Shown in pieces: positions 55,501 to 64,000 of a stretch of 64,000 nt of DNA. Every line of letters begins with the position of its first letter. The first letter of the stretch is position 1. This stretch comes from Aurelia coerulea (Eukaryota > Cnidaria > Scyphozoa > Semaeostomeae > Ulmaridae): NCBI GenBank assembly GCA_039566865.1, contig CM076948.1:21649001-21713000 (forward strand). Direction: 5' to 3'. Under the pieces are notes generated by a model that searched no databases, was not told where the DNA came from, and was given only the letters and a program-made list of their open reading frames with translations. Position numbers and translations under genes: made by a program.

Positions 55501-58500
55501 GTTTGCCGTATAAGTCGAGATAAGTGCTGCAGGAAAATCAAGAAGGCTTGAAAGGATGTAATCCCTGTATTTACTGCCACCCAAATCACCAGCACCAAAA
55601 GATACTCCATAGTATACCAAGCCTTGTACGATCCTGCAACGAATACTCACATTTAATTCAGGGCAGTGGGAAGATACAAATGTAGGCCAACCATGTGCGC
55701 CAGAAAAATTTCAAACTTTTGAAAAATCGTACCAGGTGAGTCAAAAAAGAATCCCCGTTTGAAAGGCCACAGCTCCCTGAATAGTAAAGCAATAACATTG
55801 ACAACTGTCTTGTTTTATTGCCAATATGTTGAATTAGGTTCAGAAATTCACCCGGATTTAATCGGTCATTCCTTCCCGTCGATAAGGGAAATTTTCTGCA
55901 GAAAGCCCCTTCCAAAAACCTGCAAAAACGAATGAAAGCAATGAGCACATTTTCCTTGGCTTTCCTTCCTAAAAATGATGACATTCACATGCATTCATGT
56001 ATTTTGTCCTCTTGGGAGAATGGAATCCCCCTGAATAGGTTATTGACACAAGGGGGAAGACTTGTTCATCCACATGTGTTATAGCGTGCAGAAGTCATTA
56101 TTGTGAGGCAAAAATGCTGGGGAAATTCGTTCGTGATTTTGGGCACATTTTGAAGGTGTTTTGGAGATGCTTTCTCGAGAAATCCTTCATAATTTCAGAA
56201 CGGAGAGGCCGATTTCAAACAGGAAAATTTTAAAGTACACTTAAACATGTTTACAATTAAAATATATATTGGCCGATATCATCGTCTTGATACCCAGGGA
56301 GCCGTATAGCAGAAAGATTGACGTATTTTTGTGATTATTCTTGTGTTTTTATGAATAATGAAAATATATATAAATTCGACTTTACGAAAATCTGATGCCT
56401 GAAAACGGCCTAAAACACTGGATCATCTCTGAAAAACTTCCCACAGCTATTTACGGGGTATCGAATATCGTCTGCAAATTTATTCCCACGGGATCGAACA
56501 TCTTTTGCATTTATAAAACCATGGTTGTCATTCTCGTGTTAGTTAGCCTGCTCTCGTAGCTAAACTGTTCATCGCGTATCTAATCAGTTCGCCAAAGATA
56601 GCCAGCTCTGAACCGCCAGTACTTTTTTAGGCCTGAATCGAATTTCCACTTGGGCCTAAAAAGAGCAGTGGCAGTTTGTAGCTGAGCACAACTGGCGAGC
56701 TGACAATGCGGATACGAGAGCAGCAACAATGGAAAAAATGGTTTTAGCATTGAATTGATCTAAATTATGCCTTTAAGCCAACAAAAGACATTCACATCTT
56801 CCCACTGCCCGGATTTTATCTCACATAAGACGTACCTTCCGAGCAGACTGATTAACTTGTATCCCTACGGTGAATCATGCTCAACTGGGAATGATTATGA
56901 AGCAGTAAAAAGGTTCATTTTTGGTTACACATAAGTTCTGCGAAGTGTTGGAAAAGTGCTGCGAAACTAGACAGTTTGTGAACGTCTATTTAACATTTAA
57001 GAGTAATAGGGTAGGGTGGGGTAATGTGGGTCTACGGGGTAAAGTGGGTTTACTGAGCTTTTCGCTAGAAATATCCTTTCTCATTAAATGGAAGAAAGGC
57101 TTGCTATTTTTCCTTTAATGTCTGCATAATAAACTGCCTTTTTACGTAAAACATTCCTCTTAGATGTATCTCCACTCGTTTTATAAAATAACTTTACTGA
57201 ACGGCCTACTGTGTAAGAATTTCAAAGCCCAGGAAAAATTTCTCCTGCCACTGTTGTTTTGCTTTTCTGGTCAATTTAATGACCACGAGGTGAGAGTTTG
57301 GTCTTTTACAAATGAAATAACGTTTATTTCGAAGTCATTGACGCGATTGTTCTTTTTATTTTTTTACCAGGTGGGTGGGCCTACTGAGAATTCAGCCATA
57401 ATTCAAATTCAACGAAGCCTCGAATTGCCTAAAATTTTCGCACTTATGTTCATCTTGCCACGTTGTTTTCTGTCTAAAATGCGAAAACGGGCTTCCTATT
57501 ACCGCAGTTGCTGTCTTGTAACCAGTAAATTGGAGTAAACATACTGCAATCATCTTTATTTGACTGTTATTATCAAATTCGATCACTGACTTGCAAGTCG
57601 CAATGATGGTGGATCACAGCATAATGACCGTAGTTTTATTTTCGTTGCGGGAACGGGATTGCTTGCGATAAAAGGTGAAGACTGTGATTTTATTGAATAG
57701 AGAATAGTTGGGAAATGTAAGTCCATTAATTTTTTTAATCATTTAGCCTTTCATATTCCGATTGTGTATAAAGGTTTGAAAATAGACCCACTTTTCCCGC
57801 TCGTCGGAAAAAGTGGGCCTATTTTAGTTGCCAAAAGAGGAATTTTTTTTTAAATATTTAACTGCCTTTGTCAGAGCTGAGATTTTTTCCCAAGAAAGAA
57901 GAAGCACTGAATGTCAATTAAACGAAACTTTTGAAATGTTTTGCATTTTAGTCTTGTTTTACCAGCTATCCATTTTGAGATTTTGCTCATTTTCGACCCA
58001 CATTACCCCCACCCTACCCTAGCATAGGGCTCAAATCTTTCAAATCTTTAAAAAGGTGGATGGCTAGAAAGGAACTTACGCTACTTTGATGTAAATCTGT
58101 CCTGGACATTTTTTGATATCTTGGTTTTTTTCAAAATGGTGGCAATTTCATTATTTTTGAAGAAATTTATGGAAAATTTTGAAAAAAAACTAAACAATCG
58201 TAAACTAATAGAGGGAACATTATATAACCTTCAAAGAAACCATAGTTTATGAAGGTCTACAATATGGTGGCAAGCAGATATCTGTACCTTTTCTGGTGTA
58301 GGATTTAGAGATTTGATGGCGTCATAGCTTCAAATTTAATAAATGCTGCCATTATGAAACAAATCAAGAAATCAATGAATTTCCACGGCAGATTTATAGC
58401 AAAGTACCCCAAGTTCCTTTCAAGCCATTTAATTCAAAGAAAACTGCAATAAAATTTTACACCAACCTTTTTAAAGATTTGAGCCATGTGTTTCCTTTTT

Positions 58501-61500
58501 AAAGATTTGAACCCTATGTTTCATTTTTAAATATTTGAGCCCTATGTTTACTCACCAAGCATAGCCTTGAATTAAGCTCCTAATTGCAATCTTCTTTGGT
58601 CTAAACAAATCGACCAAATGGCTCTTTCCTTTCGAAGTATCTTGTTCCACTGCCGCAAGCTCAAAGTCAGGAACATCTTTCTTGTTGAATTTTGCGATTC
58701 TTTTCAAAATATCAACCGCTTCTTGTGATTTTCCATTGATGCGAAGCCATCTTGCTGATTCTGGCATGAACCTAAAATCGGGGATGGTATATCTTGAAAA
58801 TCTTAACAGCAAAATTTTGGCAATTTCGATCAAGAAATCACTCTAGCCAAGGGTATTATTTTACGAAAATTGGTCTAGCTAAAGTTATCATTTTGAAAAT
58901 GTTGGCAGTGCACCTCCACCCTAAATTTGGCTACCCTAATTTGGCACCTCTACCCTAAAATTGTACCCAATTAGATTCACGAGATAGTCCCAGTTATCGC
59001 AACAACAATGACATTAACAACAACAGCAACACTTTTCTGCTCAAGCTCAAACTGGGACTTATGGACATTTTCAATGCGAAAGTCCATGAGCTGATGTTTG
59101 AGCGTCCATCAGTCTATCAATAGCGATAACTACGAACTTGTAATCAGTCTAGAACCCCACCGTGGATGGAAGAGATGATAAAGATGGCAATGAGCAAGAT
59201 GCAATGCAACTGAGACAAAACCCCATCAGCTATCATCCAACTAAGCCACATACCAAGTGTTTTTAAGGCAGGTAAGACACGCGGTAAGGCAACCCTGAGG
59301 CCCCCAAAGGGGGGTCCCTGGAGCACTGGAGCCCATCATTTTGACAGCATAGAGCCCGGAGCCCAAACAATTTCCATAGTGGAGCACTGGAGCCCATCGC
59401 TTTCTCCGTGTGGATCCCTTTATCTCAAACAATTTTATTTGTGAAGGGCAAGCAAAAAACGGACAACATTTAATTACGAAAACTATATGAATAAGGTGTG
59501 AAACTATTTGAGCTTGTTAGTAGATCTCAACATCAACTTTGAAATTAATTTTTGAAGTTTCCAGGTTTCTTTGAGACATTGTTTCTGGAAATCTGGCCAT
59601 ATAGTTGAAAGCTCGGTTTCCAAAAAACAGCCTCTGCGATGGAGAGTGGAAGGCATCCCCTGATTCCATAATTAACAGTGCTAAATAAAATGGATGGTTT
59701 AATAGTGTTATAAATGAGCTAATTGAGAAGACATCGTGCCTTGTGGACAGCGGCGTGGCCAGGGTAATTTAAGTGGGGGGGAATTTGAATGAAGGGGTCT
59801 GTGGGCGAAGTCCCCAGGAAAATTTTTGGGGCCACACCCTTTACTTTGGCTTAGAATGCATCTCCCAATATCATGCTTGCCTTTAGCGAAAAGGAAACCT
59901 TGATCGTTTTGTGAACACGAGGAAATTTTTGAAGAAAGATCCTTTACTTTGGCTTAGAATGGATCTCCCAATATCATGCTTGCCACTGCTAAAATGGAAG
60001 ATTTGACATTTATCGGAAAATTCTTACCCAACCTATACCCAGCTATTTTCTCCTCAGTTTTAGAGGAATCTCGTGGGCCATCTTTCGACAAAAGTGGGGG
60101 GCAATTGCCCCCCCCCCCATACCCCCCCTGTGGCCACGCCACTGCTTGTGGACCACATAGCTGCCCAAGAAAACTTGAGTACTCTCGAGCTTCTCTTACA
60201 GTTGTATGAAGGAACTTTTTGGCTCCGACAGATGAAAGATGCCTTCATCGATAGGGTGGTCTTCCCGTTTTTCACAAGATGCATAACCCCAAAAGCTCTC
60301 AGCACAATACCAAGATAACCCAAAGTACCGGGTGTCCCAAAAAATGTATACGGATTTGATTGAATCCAGCGCTGTGAATTTAGCTTCAATCAATGTATAA
60401 TCACTCTAAAGATGTTTCTCGATAGTTAACTTGAACATAGATACCTCGTTTGTTGATATTGGTACTTTGAGAGCAGACAAGTTAATCTTGAAAGCTCAAA
60501 TTTGCCTCTCCCTCCAAACCAGAGCTTTAGCCTTTTGGCCTAGGCAATTTCGTAAGGCACAGCGTATAAATCAACGATAGCCTTGATGAAATTTGAACAA
60601 TGTTGGATCTTGTGTTATTCTGTTTTCCAGAAGTCACCCCCCCCCCCCTCCCTTCCTAGTCACCCATTGGGAAGTCTCTTAATTTTTCATTAATTTCACT
60701 TCTTAATTTTGATGTGCATCAAGAATTTGCTTAGGCCAAAAGGCCAAAGCTTTGGTTTGCAAGTGCACCCAAATTTGAGCTTTCAAGAGGCACCAATACC
60801 AACAAACGAGGTATATGTTCAAGGTAACTATCGAGAAACATTTTGAGAGTGATTAGCCATTGGTTAAAGCTAAATTCGTATCACTGGAGTCAACCAATCC
60901 GATATATAGTCGTGCTTGTTATCAGCTTTAGTTACGCAAACCCAGTTTAAACCACAAACTGTACTTTCTCGCTCAAGGAACAACGAGTGCAGTCTGGCAC
61001 TGCGCGGCTTGCTAAAACTGACAAAATCATTTTTTCGCTAATTTTAAGAAGTGGAGCCCTGGAGCCCTGAAAAGTATGCAGTGGAGCCCTGGAGCACGGC
61101 AATTTTGCCTTTGGGAGCCCGGAGCCCATAGAAATATGCCCTGGAGACTCGGAGCCCGAGATCCCTTAGGGGGCCTCAACCCTCAAACCTCTCAACAGCT
61201 TTTTGCACTGCTCGCAACTTTGGTTACTTGGCTAGCCCATCACAAACGTAAGGAAAGCGCGGGAAAATACAGTTGAAAATTAATTATGTGATTCATCCGT
61301 GCACGCCTTTTACGCGCCTTTCATTTTACTGATATCATTTTTCAATAGCTTTACACAGTAGCCCCGTCAGTCGAGAGGATTGCCTCTCATCAGGAAGCCA
61401 TGCCAAACCATGGATGGGTAGATACACACCGCAGTTGTGCTTGATCCAAACGTCTTTTTTCTTTTGCGGAGGAAAACATTATTTACCACTATGGAGGAGC

Positions 61501-62982
61501 TAGCGTACCTCCTCCGCAGAACTATATCAATCATTCCTCCGCAGGTACATACCAGTTGCAGCGCTCCTCCATAGAAGCACGCTAGCAGTGTCTAGCTACC
61601 CATGGTCAAACTTTACAATGTTACAGTACAACTAAAAAGAATTTGGTTGAAAAAGGGCCAAGCAAAAACTTACATGAAGGCCAAGACAGTCGGAAAAAAT
61701 GGAGCTGTAAACACCATTGTTAAATTCTTCCAATTTTGCACGAAGATTGCTGTCACTCCAAGGAGAACCATGGCAAATGCAAACGCAGCAAAGGTAAGCG
61801 AGGCAGCTAGTTGTCGACGCTTCGGCGATACGAGTTCTTGATAAAGCACAAAACTTTGGATGTTCACTCCAGGGATTACGAAGCCCAGAAGCAGGCGGGC
61901 GATGATGTAGAATGTGAGATTTGGTGAAAATGCACAGATGAAACCAATTACCAGAAGAGCAGCGTAAGACGGAAGAGCGATTCGTTTCCGACCATACCTG
62001 GAAATAAAAGATCACATTGCTGAAGCAAGGGTGATGGAACACCGACTTTTTATAAGAGAGGATATTTTTATATGGGCTTATTAAACGACAAGTCCGGGGT
62101 TGGTATGATTGATGATAAAATACAAGATAATACTGCTATGAAGGATGTATTATACTTTTTTCCACTATTTTTCATCTCCTCCTTGTAAAATTACATATTC
62201 AAATAAGCAATTTAAGTGAAGTGACGTCATATCGCGCAAACGAAAACGAGGCTGTGTGATTGTTTTTCACCACATCATGATTGTTCAGTCATATTGAGCT
62301 TTTGAATAGTGAACAGTAAATTGCACTTTCATAGCTCAACAAACTTCCAAAAATAATGTATTGTTTAGCTGCCCCAAAAGCTTTTTATAAATTACATATA
62401 GATAGTAACTGCATAATTAAGTACCCGTCTGTCTTAGGCTGACTAAGAAATTTTGCCTGTTCAGGTGAATTACTCTGCAAATACAAACCCAGTTTGGACA
62501 TGCAAAGGTCGTCAAATCCAAGTTGAGATCTCATCTATACCATAAACTGAAAATAAAAACACTTCAATACAAGGCTCCTTCACAGGAACTGTTCAAACGC
62601 CTGTACTTTTTTGGGACACCCGGTACAAATCTTGAAAATTTGACCGAAGTGCTGATAAGAGAACTGAGCAACTATAGACCCATTTCATTCACAATTCGCA
62701 AACAGAGAGTCTGGTACCCAGGGTAACCGCATGCGATCTTTTGTTTGAAATTCGCATACGAAGGTTCGAAAATCGCATGCCAATACGCGATGTAACGCAA
62801 TTCCGTCTTCATCGTCACCTTCAGGGGGTTGGGGGTTAAAATCGACGAAAGCATAAAACGATGTTAAATGATACATACCTATCAGCCAACCAACCCAATA
62901 CCACTGCTCCGAAAGCCCACGAAATGAATACAACAGATGTCGCTAAGTAAATGTATGGCTCCCTTTCACAGTATATATCAAA
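49319..62982 (-). CDS. SLC22-type organic cation/anion transporter (8 exons, N-terminus outside window)
   Basis: This is a major-facilitator transporter of the plasma membrane, SLC22 (OCT/OAT) family; the substrate cannot be told. Exons on the minus strand: 62982-62879, 61997-61674, 58771-58556, 55633-55499, 52117-52011, 50941-50833, 49568-49319, plus at least one more beyond 64000. All seven joins keep the frame and give 414 residues of the usual 500-560. Motifs: FDIYCE, the MFS loop signature WLADR-YGRKR, PESARWL, the second-half equivalent TANR-FGRKK, NELYPTVVR and LPETVN. The missing N-terminus would hold the first membrane helix and the large extracellular loop. No stop or frameshift. 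The introns total about 12 kb and are largely transposons. The gene converges on INO1. Confidence 0.9.
49655..50164. mobile_element. 510-bp palindromic MITE with 8-bp target duplication
   Basis: TAGCCTGCGTGCAGACCC is mirrored by GGGTCTGTGCGCAGGCTA, and the arms extend about 75 bp each (through GACGACCAAAAGCTTGC). It is flanked exactly by AGTGAGCT (49647-49654 and 50165-50172). It is in the last SLC22 intron. Same ends as the 37- and 48-bp hairpins at 30601 and 30843. Confidence 0.88.
50221..50554. mobile_element. TTAA-type MITE
   Basis: AGGGGCTGTACAAGACTTTT is mirrored by GTACTACAGCCCCT. TTAA is at 50217-50220, and TTGA (mutated) is at the right. Related ends are found at 54400-55470. Confidence 0.65.
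50833..50941 (-). CDS. SLC22-like gene, exon
   Basis: 109 nt encoding LTALRVVCGMIGKLS to NELYPTVVR. Acceptor TTTCAG, donor GTAAGG. Confidence 0.9.
51040..51960 (-). mobile_element. LINE remnant (C-terminal region and 3' flank)
   Basis: The minus-strand frame 51763-51512 reads MCPSNDGIEDVEHFLLICLS and ends KTGRFD. A Cys, then EDVEHFLLIC, is the zinc-binding-like C-terminal motif of LINE polymerases. Upstream (51800-51960) the frame is broken. It lies in an SLC22 intron. Confidence 0.7.
52011..52117 (-). CDS. SLC22-like gene, exon
   Basis: 107 nt starting FGRKKSTLLG and running through LIAGIACIVVSLIP. Donor GTAAGT. It completes the second MFS signature (R-FGRKK) across the junction with 55633-55499. 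Confidence 0.9.
52210..52556 (-). mobile_element. tRNA-derived SINE
   Basis: On the minus strand the head (52556 to about 52485) has a polymerase III A box, TGGCTCAGTAGTAG, and a B box, GGTTCGGATCC, at tRNA spacing within a tRNA-like frame. The body follows without poly-A. The acceptor stem does not pair properly, so it is not a functional tRNA gene. Confidence 0.7.
52655..53775. mobile_element. Composite MITE family 5 (with family 4 inside), copy 2
   Basis: CCGGGTGAGTCAAAAAAAGT is mirrored by a right tip with AAACTTTTTTTTTACTCACC. The palindrome of family 5 continues across 53344-53775 (GGTAAAATCACTCATCTTT near 53380 is mirrored near 53630-53650). The left arm is split at TA by a family 4 element. 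The uninterrupted equivalent in the right arm reads CTGATAGATTAAC (53687-53699). Confidence 0.85.
52742..53341. mobile_element. MITE family 4, copy 2 (600 bp)
   Basis: ACGGGTGCGCCAAAATAAAC is mirrored by GTTTATTTTGGCGCACCCG, flanked by TA. It is shorter than copy 1 in the loop region. Confidence 0.9.
53815..54356. mobile_element. MITE family 3, copy 2, containing a LINE 3' tail
   Basis: The left arm ACAAGAAATTGGTTTATAAG and right arm AAGTTTCTAACAAGAAACGT match 19310-19867. At 53918-54110 there is an inserted fragment that ends, on the minus strand, in TGAAA repeats, as LINE tails do. Confidence 0.7.
54400..55470. mobile_element. Long inverted-repeat element hosting two further MITEs
   Basis: CAATAGCAACAGTTGCGTTT (54429) is mirrored by AACACAACTGTTGCTATTG (55420-55438), and the symmetry continues through TTGATTGACACC and CAAAGCGAT. 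Nested: a 166-bp hairpin at 54537-54702 (GGTAAATCTAAAGTTCTATC and its mirror) and the palindrome at 54775-55312. Confidence 0.75.
54775..55312. mobile_element. MITE family 7 (538-bp palindrome)
   Basis: CCGGGTGTCCCAAAAAAAAG is mirrored by ACTTTTTTGGGACACCCGG, with TA flanks. The subterminal ATCAAAAATTGATT and AATCAATTTTTGGTGAT also mirror. Solo ends of this type are at 3868 and 62600. Confidence 0.9.
55499..55633 (-). CDS. SLC22-like gene, exon
   Basis: 135 nt encoding IVQGLVYYGVSFGAGDLGG and SLLDFPAALISTYTAN, the seventh and eighth helix region. Acceptor TTGCAG, donor GTAAAC. Confidence 0.9.
55732..56306. mobile_element. MITE family 2, copy f (right tip lost)
   Basis: CCAGGTGAGTCAAAAAAGAA at the left. 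The body matches copy d up to CCCAGGGAGCCGTA, then changes abruptly to a fragment of the 6504-7407 element type (56307-56450). Confidence 0.82.
56307..57006. other. SLC22 intron, mostly unassigned
   Basis: A fragment of the 6504-type element (56370-56420). At 56555-56735 there is a mirrored pair (GCTCTCGTAGC / GAGCAGC with AGTACTTTTTAGGCCT inside), possibly another small MITE. Confidence 0.4.
57007..58021. mobile_element. TIR element with telomere-like ends
   Basis: TAGGGTAGGGTGGGGTAATG is mirrored by CATTACCCCCACCCTACCCT at 57999-58020, and GTGGGTC/GACCCAC extends both. The interior repeats CCCACTTT(T/A)CC themes. No transposase; the superfamily is unknown. Confidence 0.75.
58041..58550. 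mobile_element. MITE family 12, copy 2, plus three 28-bp tandem units
   Basis: CAAATCTTTAAAAAGGTGGA is mirrored by CCAACCTTTTTAAAGATTTG (to 58482). Directly after it, the unit AGATTTGA(G/A)CC(C/A)TATGTTT is repeated three times to 58550, ending six bases from the splice donor of the 58771-58556 exon. Confidence 0.7.
58556..58771 (-). CDS. SLC22-like gene, exon with the PESARWL loop
   Basis: 216 nt encoding FMPESARWLRINGK and the cytoplasmic loop to RSLIQGYA. The PESxRWL motif after helix 6 is characteristic of the SLC22 and sugar-transporter MFS families. Acceptor TTTTAG, donor GTGAGT. Confidence 0.92.
58772..59287. other. SLC22 intron, unassigned
   Basis: 58845-58920 holds a fragment of the type 3 tandem repeat (CTAGCCAAGGGTATTATTTT). 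Otherwise nothing recognised. Confidence 0.4.
59748..60144. mobile_element. 397-bp hAT-like MITE with 8-bp target duplication
   Basis: CAGCGGCGTGGCCA is mirrored by TGGCCACGCCACTG. It is flanked exactly by CTTGTGGA (59740-59747 and 60145-60152). It contains a tandemly repeated TCC(C/T)TTTACTTTGGCTTAGAA block (59831, 59940) and a C-run. Confidence 0.88.
60326..60906. mobile_element. Long palindrome with mariner-like left end
   Basis: TACCGGGTGTCCCAAAAAAT is at the left. The arm GAATTTAGCTTCAATCAATG is mirrored at about 60860-60885, and CTCGTTTGTTGATATTGGTA at about 60793-60812. The right tip has decayed. Confidence 0.8.
61411..61607. mobile_element. 197-bp inverted repeat next to an SLC22 exon
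   Basis: CCATGGATGGGTAGATACAC is mirrored by GTGTCTAGCTACCCATGG. Inside, TATGGAGGAGC...GCTCCTCCATA and CCTCCGCAG phrases form a second layer of symmetry. Confidence 0.7.
61674..61997 (-). CDS. SLC22-like gene, exon (helices 3-6)
   Basis: 324 nt encoding YGRKRIALPSYAALLVIGF, FYIIARLLLGFVIPG, VSPKRRQLAASLTF and FPTVLAFM. YGRKR completes the first MFS signature after WLADR. Acceptor TTTCCAG, donor GTAAGT. Longer open frames in the other minus-strand phases are shadows. Confidence 0.93.
61998..62878. repeat. SLC22 intron with a dispersed repeat and a solo transposon end
   Basis: 62085-62265 is the reverse-complement partner of 40596-40795. 62600-62622 (TACTTTTTTGGGACACCCGG) is a solo right end like that of 54775-55312. 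The remainder is unassigned. Confidence 0.6.
62879..62982 (-). CDS. SLC22-like gene, first exon visible (helix 2)
   Basis: 104 nt starting FDIYCEREPYIYLATS after CTTCATAG and ending GWLAD plus two bases before GTATGT. The preceding exon is outside the window; no candidate is found in 62983-64000. Confidence 0.88.
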
Positions 62983-63039
62983 CTATGAAGAGAATGAAGA
63001 AAAATAAACGATAAATATATAAGTCTTGCGCTTAGTACC

Positions 63040-63635
63040 TATAAACAGCTTTGCCTGGAGTTCCACACGGATCGGTACTTTGTCCCCTGCTCTTTAATAT
63101 CTATGTGCATGATTTGTTTTTCTCCATTTAGGATACCGATATCGTGATTGCGCGGATGATACGACCATATATTCCCTTGGATTCTCCATTCCAACATTCC
63201 GTCAAGAGAGCTCGAGAGCTCAAGATATCTCTCGCGCCCTCTTCTTTGGCTATCTCTTCCTCATCACATAAGGAATGCTCAATCTATCAATGAGTTTAAG
63301 AAAAAAATTAAAAGTTGGAATGGCGCTGACTGCTCATGCAGATTATGTAGGACGTTTATACCACAACTTGGATTTTTGTGATACCATGATTTGATACAGC
63401 TTCCATTTCATATTTCGGACATTCGAATTTTTAACAGCTCGGATTTTTATATTACTACGTCTTTAATTCTGTTTTGAAATTTTATACCTTGTATTTGAAA
63501 TCTTATTTGTTTAATCATGTATATATTTCTTGGACTTGTATTAGATTTTAGCAGTTGCCTTGGATTAGCTAGTTTAGTAATTATTTTTAATTTTTACTGT
63601 ACATAGCTATGTAGCGCCAACTTTAAATAAATTGA

Positions 63636-63712
<77 letters not shown>

Positions 63713-63716
63713 GTTA
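63040..63716 (+). mobile_element. LINE remnant with 3' (ATT)n tail
   Basis: Broken reverse transcriptase pieces: GVPHGSVLCPLLFNIY (63058-63105), then, after a stop and frameshift, ADDTTIYSL (63155-63181). Next comes a C-terminal Cys motif, WNGADCSCRLC (about 63317-63350), a short 3' UTR and the ATT tail. The region between the polymerase core and the C-terminus is missing. Confidence 0.85.
63641..63712. repeat. (ATT)n microsatellite, tail of the LINE
   Basis: About 24 ATT units directly after the LINE 3' UTR. CR1/L2-type LINEs end in such short tandem units. Confidence 0.93.
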
Positions 63717-64000
63717 TTATATACGGAATGTTGGAATGGCGGATCCAGGAACTACTGATAAGGGAACAGTAAGACACGGACTGAAGAGATAGACTTGGGG
63801 GAATGTAGGCAATAATTCTGTCACAGAAAAAGTAACTTGGCGTTGTAATCGACAAACAATTAAATTTTGAGGCGCATATCTCAGTAAGTTATGCCAAGGG
63901 CTGGAAATGAACTGTTCACCCTCACTCACAATTCCAAATACACGGGCTCTGATATACTCAGAAAGTTAATGAGATGTTTCGTAATCAGTTGAGTTCCCAT
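63717..64000 (+). mobile_element. Second LINE remnant (polymerase thumb region), cut by window end
   Basis: GVVIDKQLNFEAHIS (63839-63883) and, after a frameshift, AGNELFTLTHNSKYTG and ILRKLMRCFVIS match the region following the reverse transcriptase core. It is in the same orientation as the preceding LINE. Confidence 0.8.

Larger units (their letters stand above)
59288..61182. mobile_element. G/C-ended inverted-repeat element (1.9 kb), host of two MITEs
   Basis: ACCCTGAGGCCCCCAAAGGG is mirrored by CCCTTAGGGGGCCTCAACCC. Next to both ends the phrase GGAGC(C/A)CTGGAGC(C/A)C recurs (59320-59400, 61053-61150). Nested elements lie at 59748-60144 and 60326-60906. A short A-rich/C-run region near 60640 is unassigned. 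Confidence 0.7.

Noticed and set aside
59288..61182. Helitron
   Set aside because: Both ends mirror each other, so it is an inverted-repeat element. No TC...CTRR termini with a 3' hairpin were seen.
61632..62042. 136-codon minus-strand frame
   Set aside because: It overlaps the SLC22 exon 61997-61674 in another phase. Only the phase with membrane helices and the YGRKR/PKRR motifs joins neighbouring exons in frame.
62983..64000. First exon of the SLC22-like gene
   Set aside because: Searched on the minus strand for a signal-anchor helix and Cys-rich loop ending in phase 0. Only LINE remnants and a microsatellite were found.

Overview
The window looks like AT-rich, gene-poor DNA from an invertebrate animal. 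Four protein-coding loci can be read, all spliced with ordinary GT-AG introns. They are embedded in a very dense, nested mosaic of short inverted-repeat transposons (MITEs and foldback elements), a CR1/Jockey-like LINE and other LINE remnants, a tRNA-derived SINE and microsatellites. The repeat style and the reading frames suggest an anthozoan cnidarian (coral, anemone or octocoral). That assignment is my inference and was not checked against any database.

Layout, left to right. 1-2953: repeats only. 2954-6090 (+): last two coding exons of a first TPPP (p25-alpha) gene whose first exon must lie left of the window. 6504-14112: MITEs, a hammerhead-like motif, and transposon copy A carrying a LINE. 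14798-28973 (+): a second TPPP gene with exon 1 at 14798, exon 2 at 21039 and two alternative-looking terminal exons (26027 and 28782). Its introns are filled with nested transposons. 29454-31559: composite palindromic MITEs. 31560-42257: mostly unassigned sequence with repeat islands. 42286-45225 (+): a complete two-exon inositol-3-phosphate synthase gene. 45293-49171: MITEs. 49319-62982 (-): eight exons of an SLC22-type organic ion transporter whose first exon(s) lie right of the window. Its introns carry about a dozen transposons. 63040-64000 (+): LINE remnants.

The genes are not an operon and their functions are unrelated: microtubule bundling (TPPP), inositol synthesis (INO1) and solute transport (SLC22). 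INO1 and SLC22 converge tail to tail. The more unusual content is in the repeats. There are two 37-48 bp hairpins bounded by perfect 8-bp target duplications. A 107-bp insertion carrying a hammerhead-ribozyme-like fold sits between 22-bp direct repeats. One palindromic element occurs inside another at the same site in two separate copies. A transposon family with 6-bp target duplications flanks TPPP exon 1 as an inverted pair. All boundaries were read by eye.
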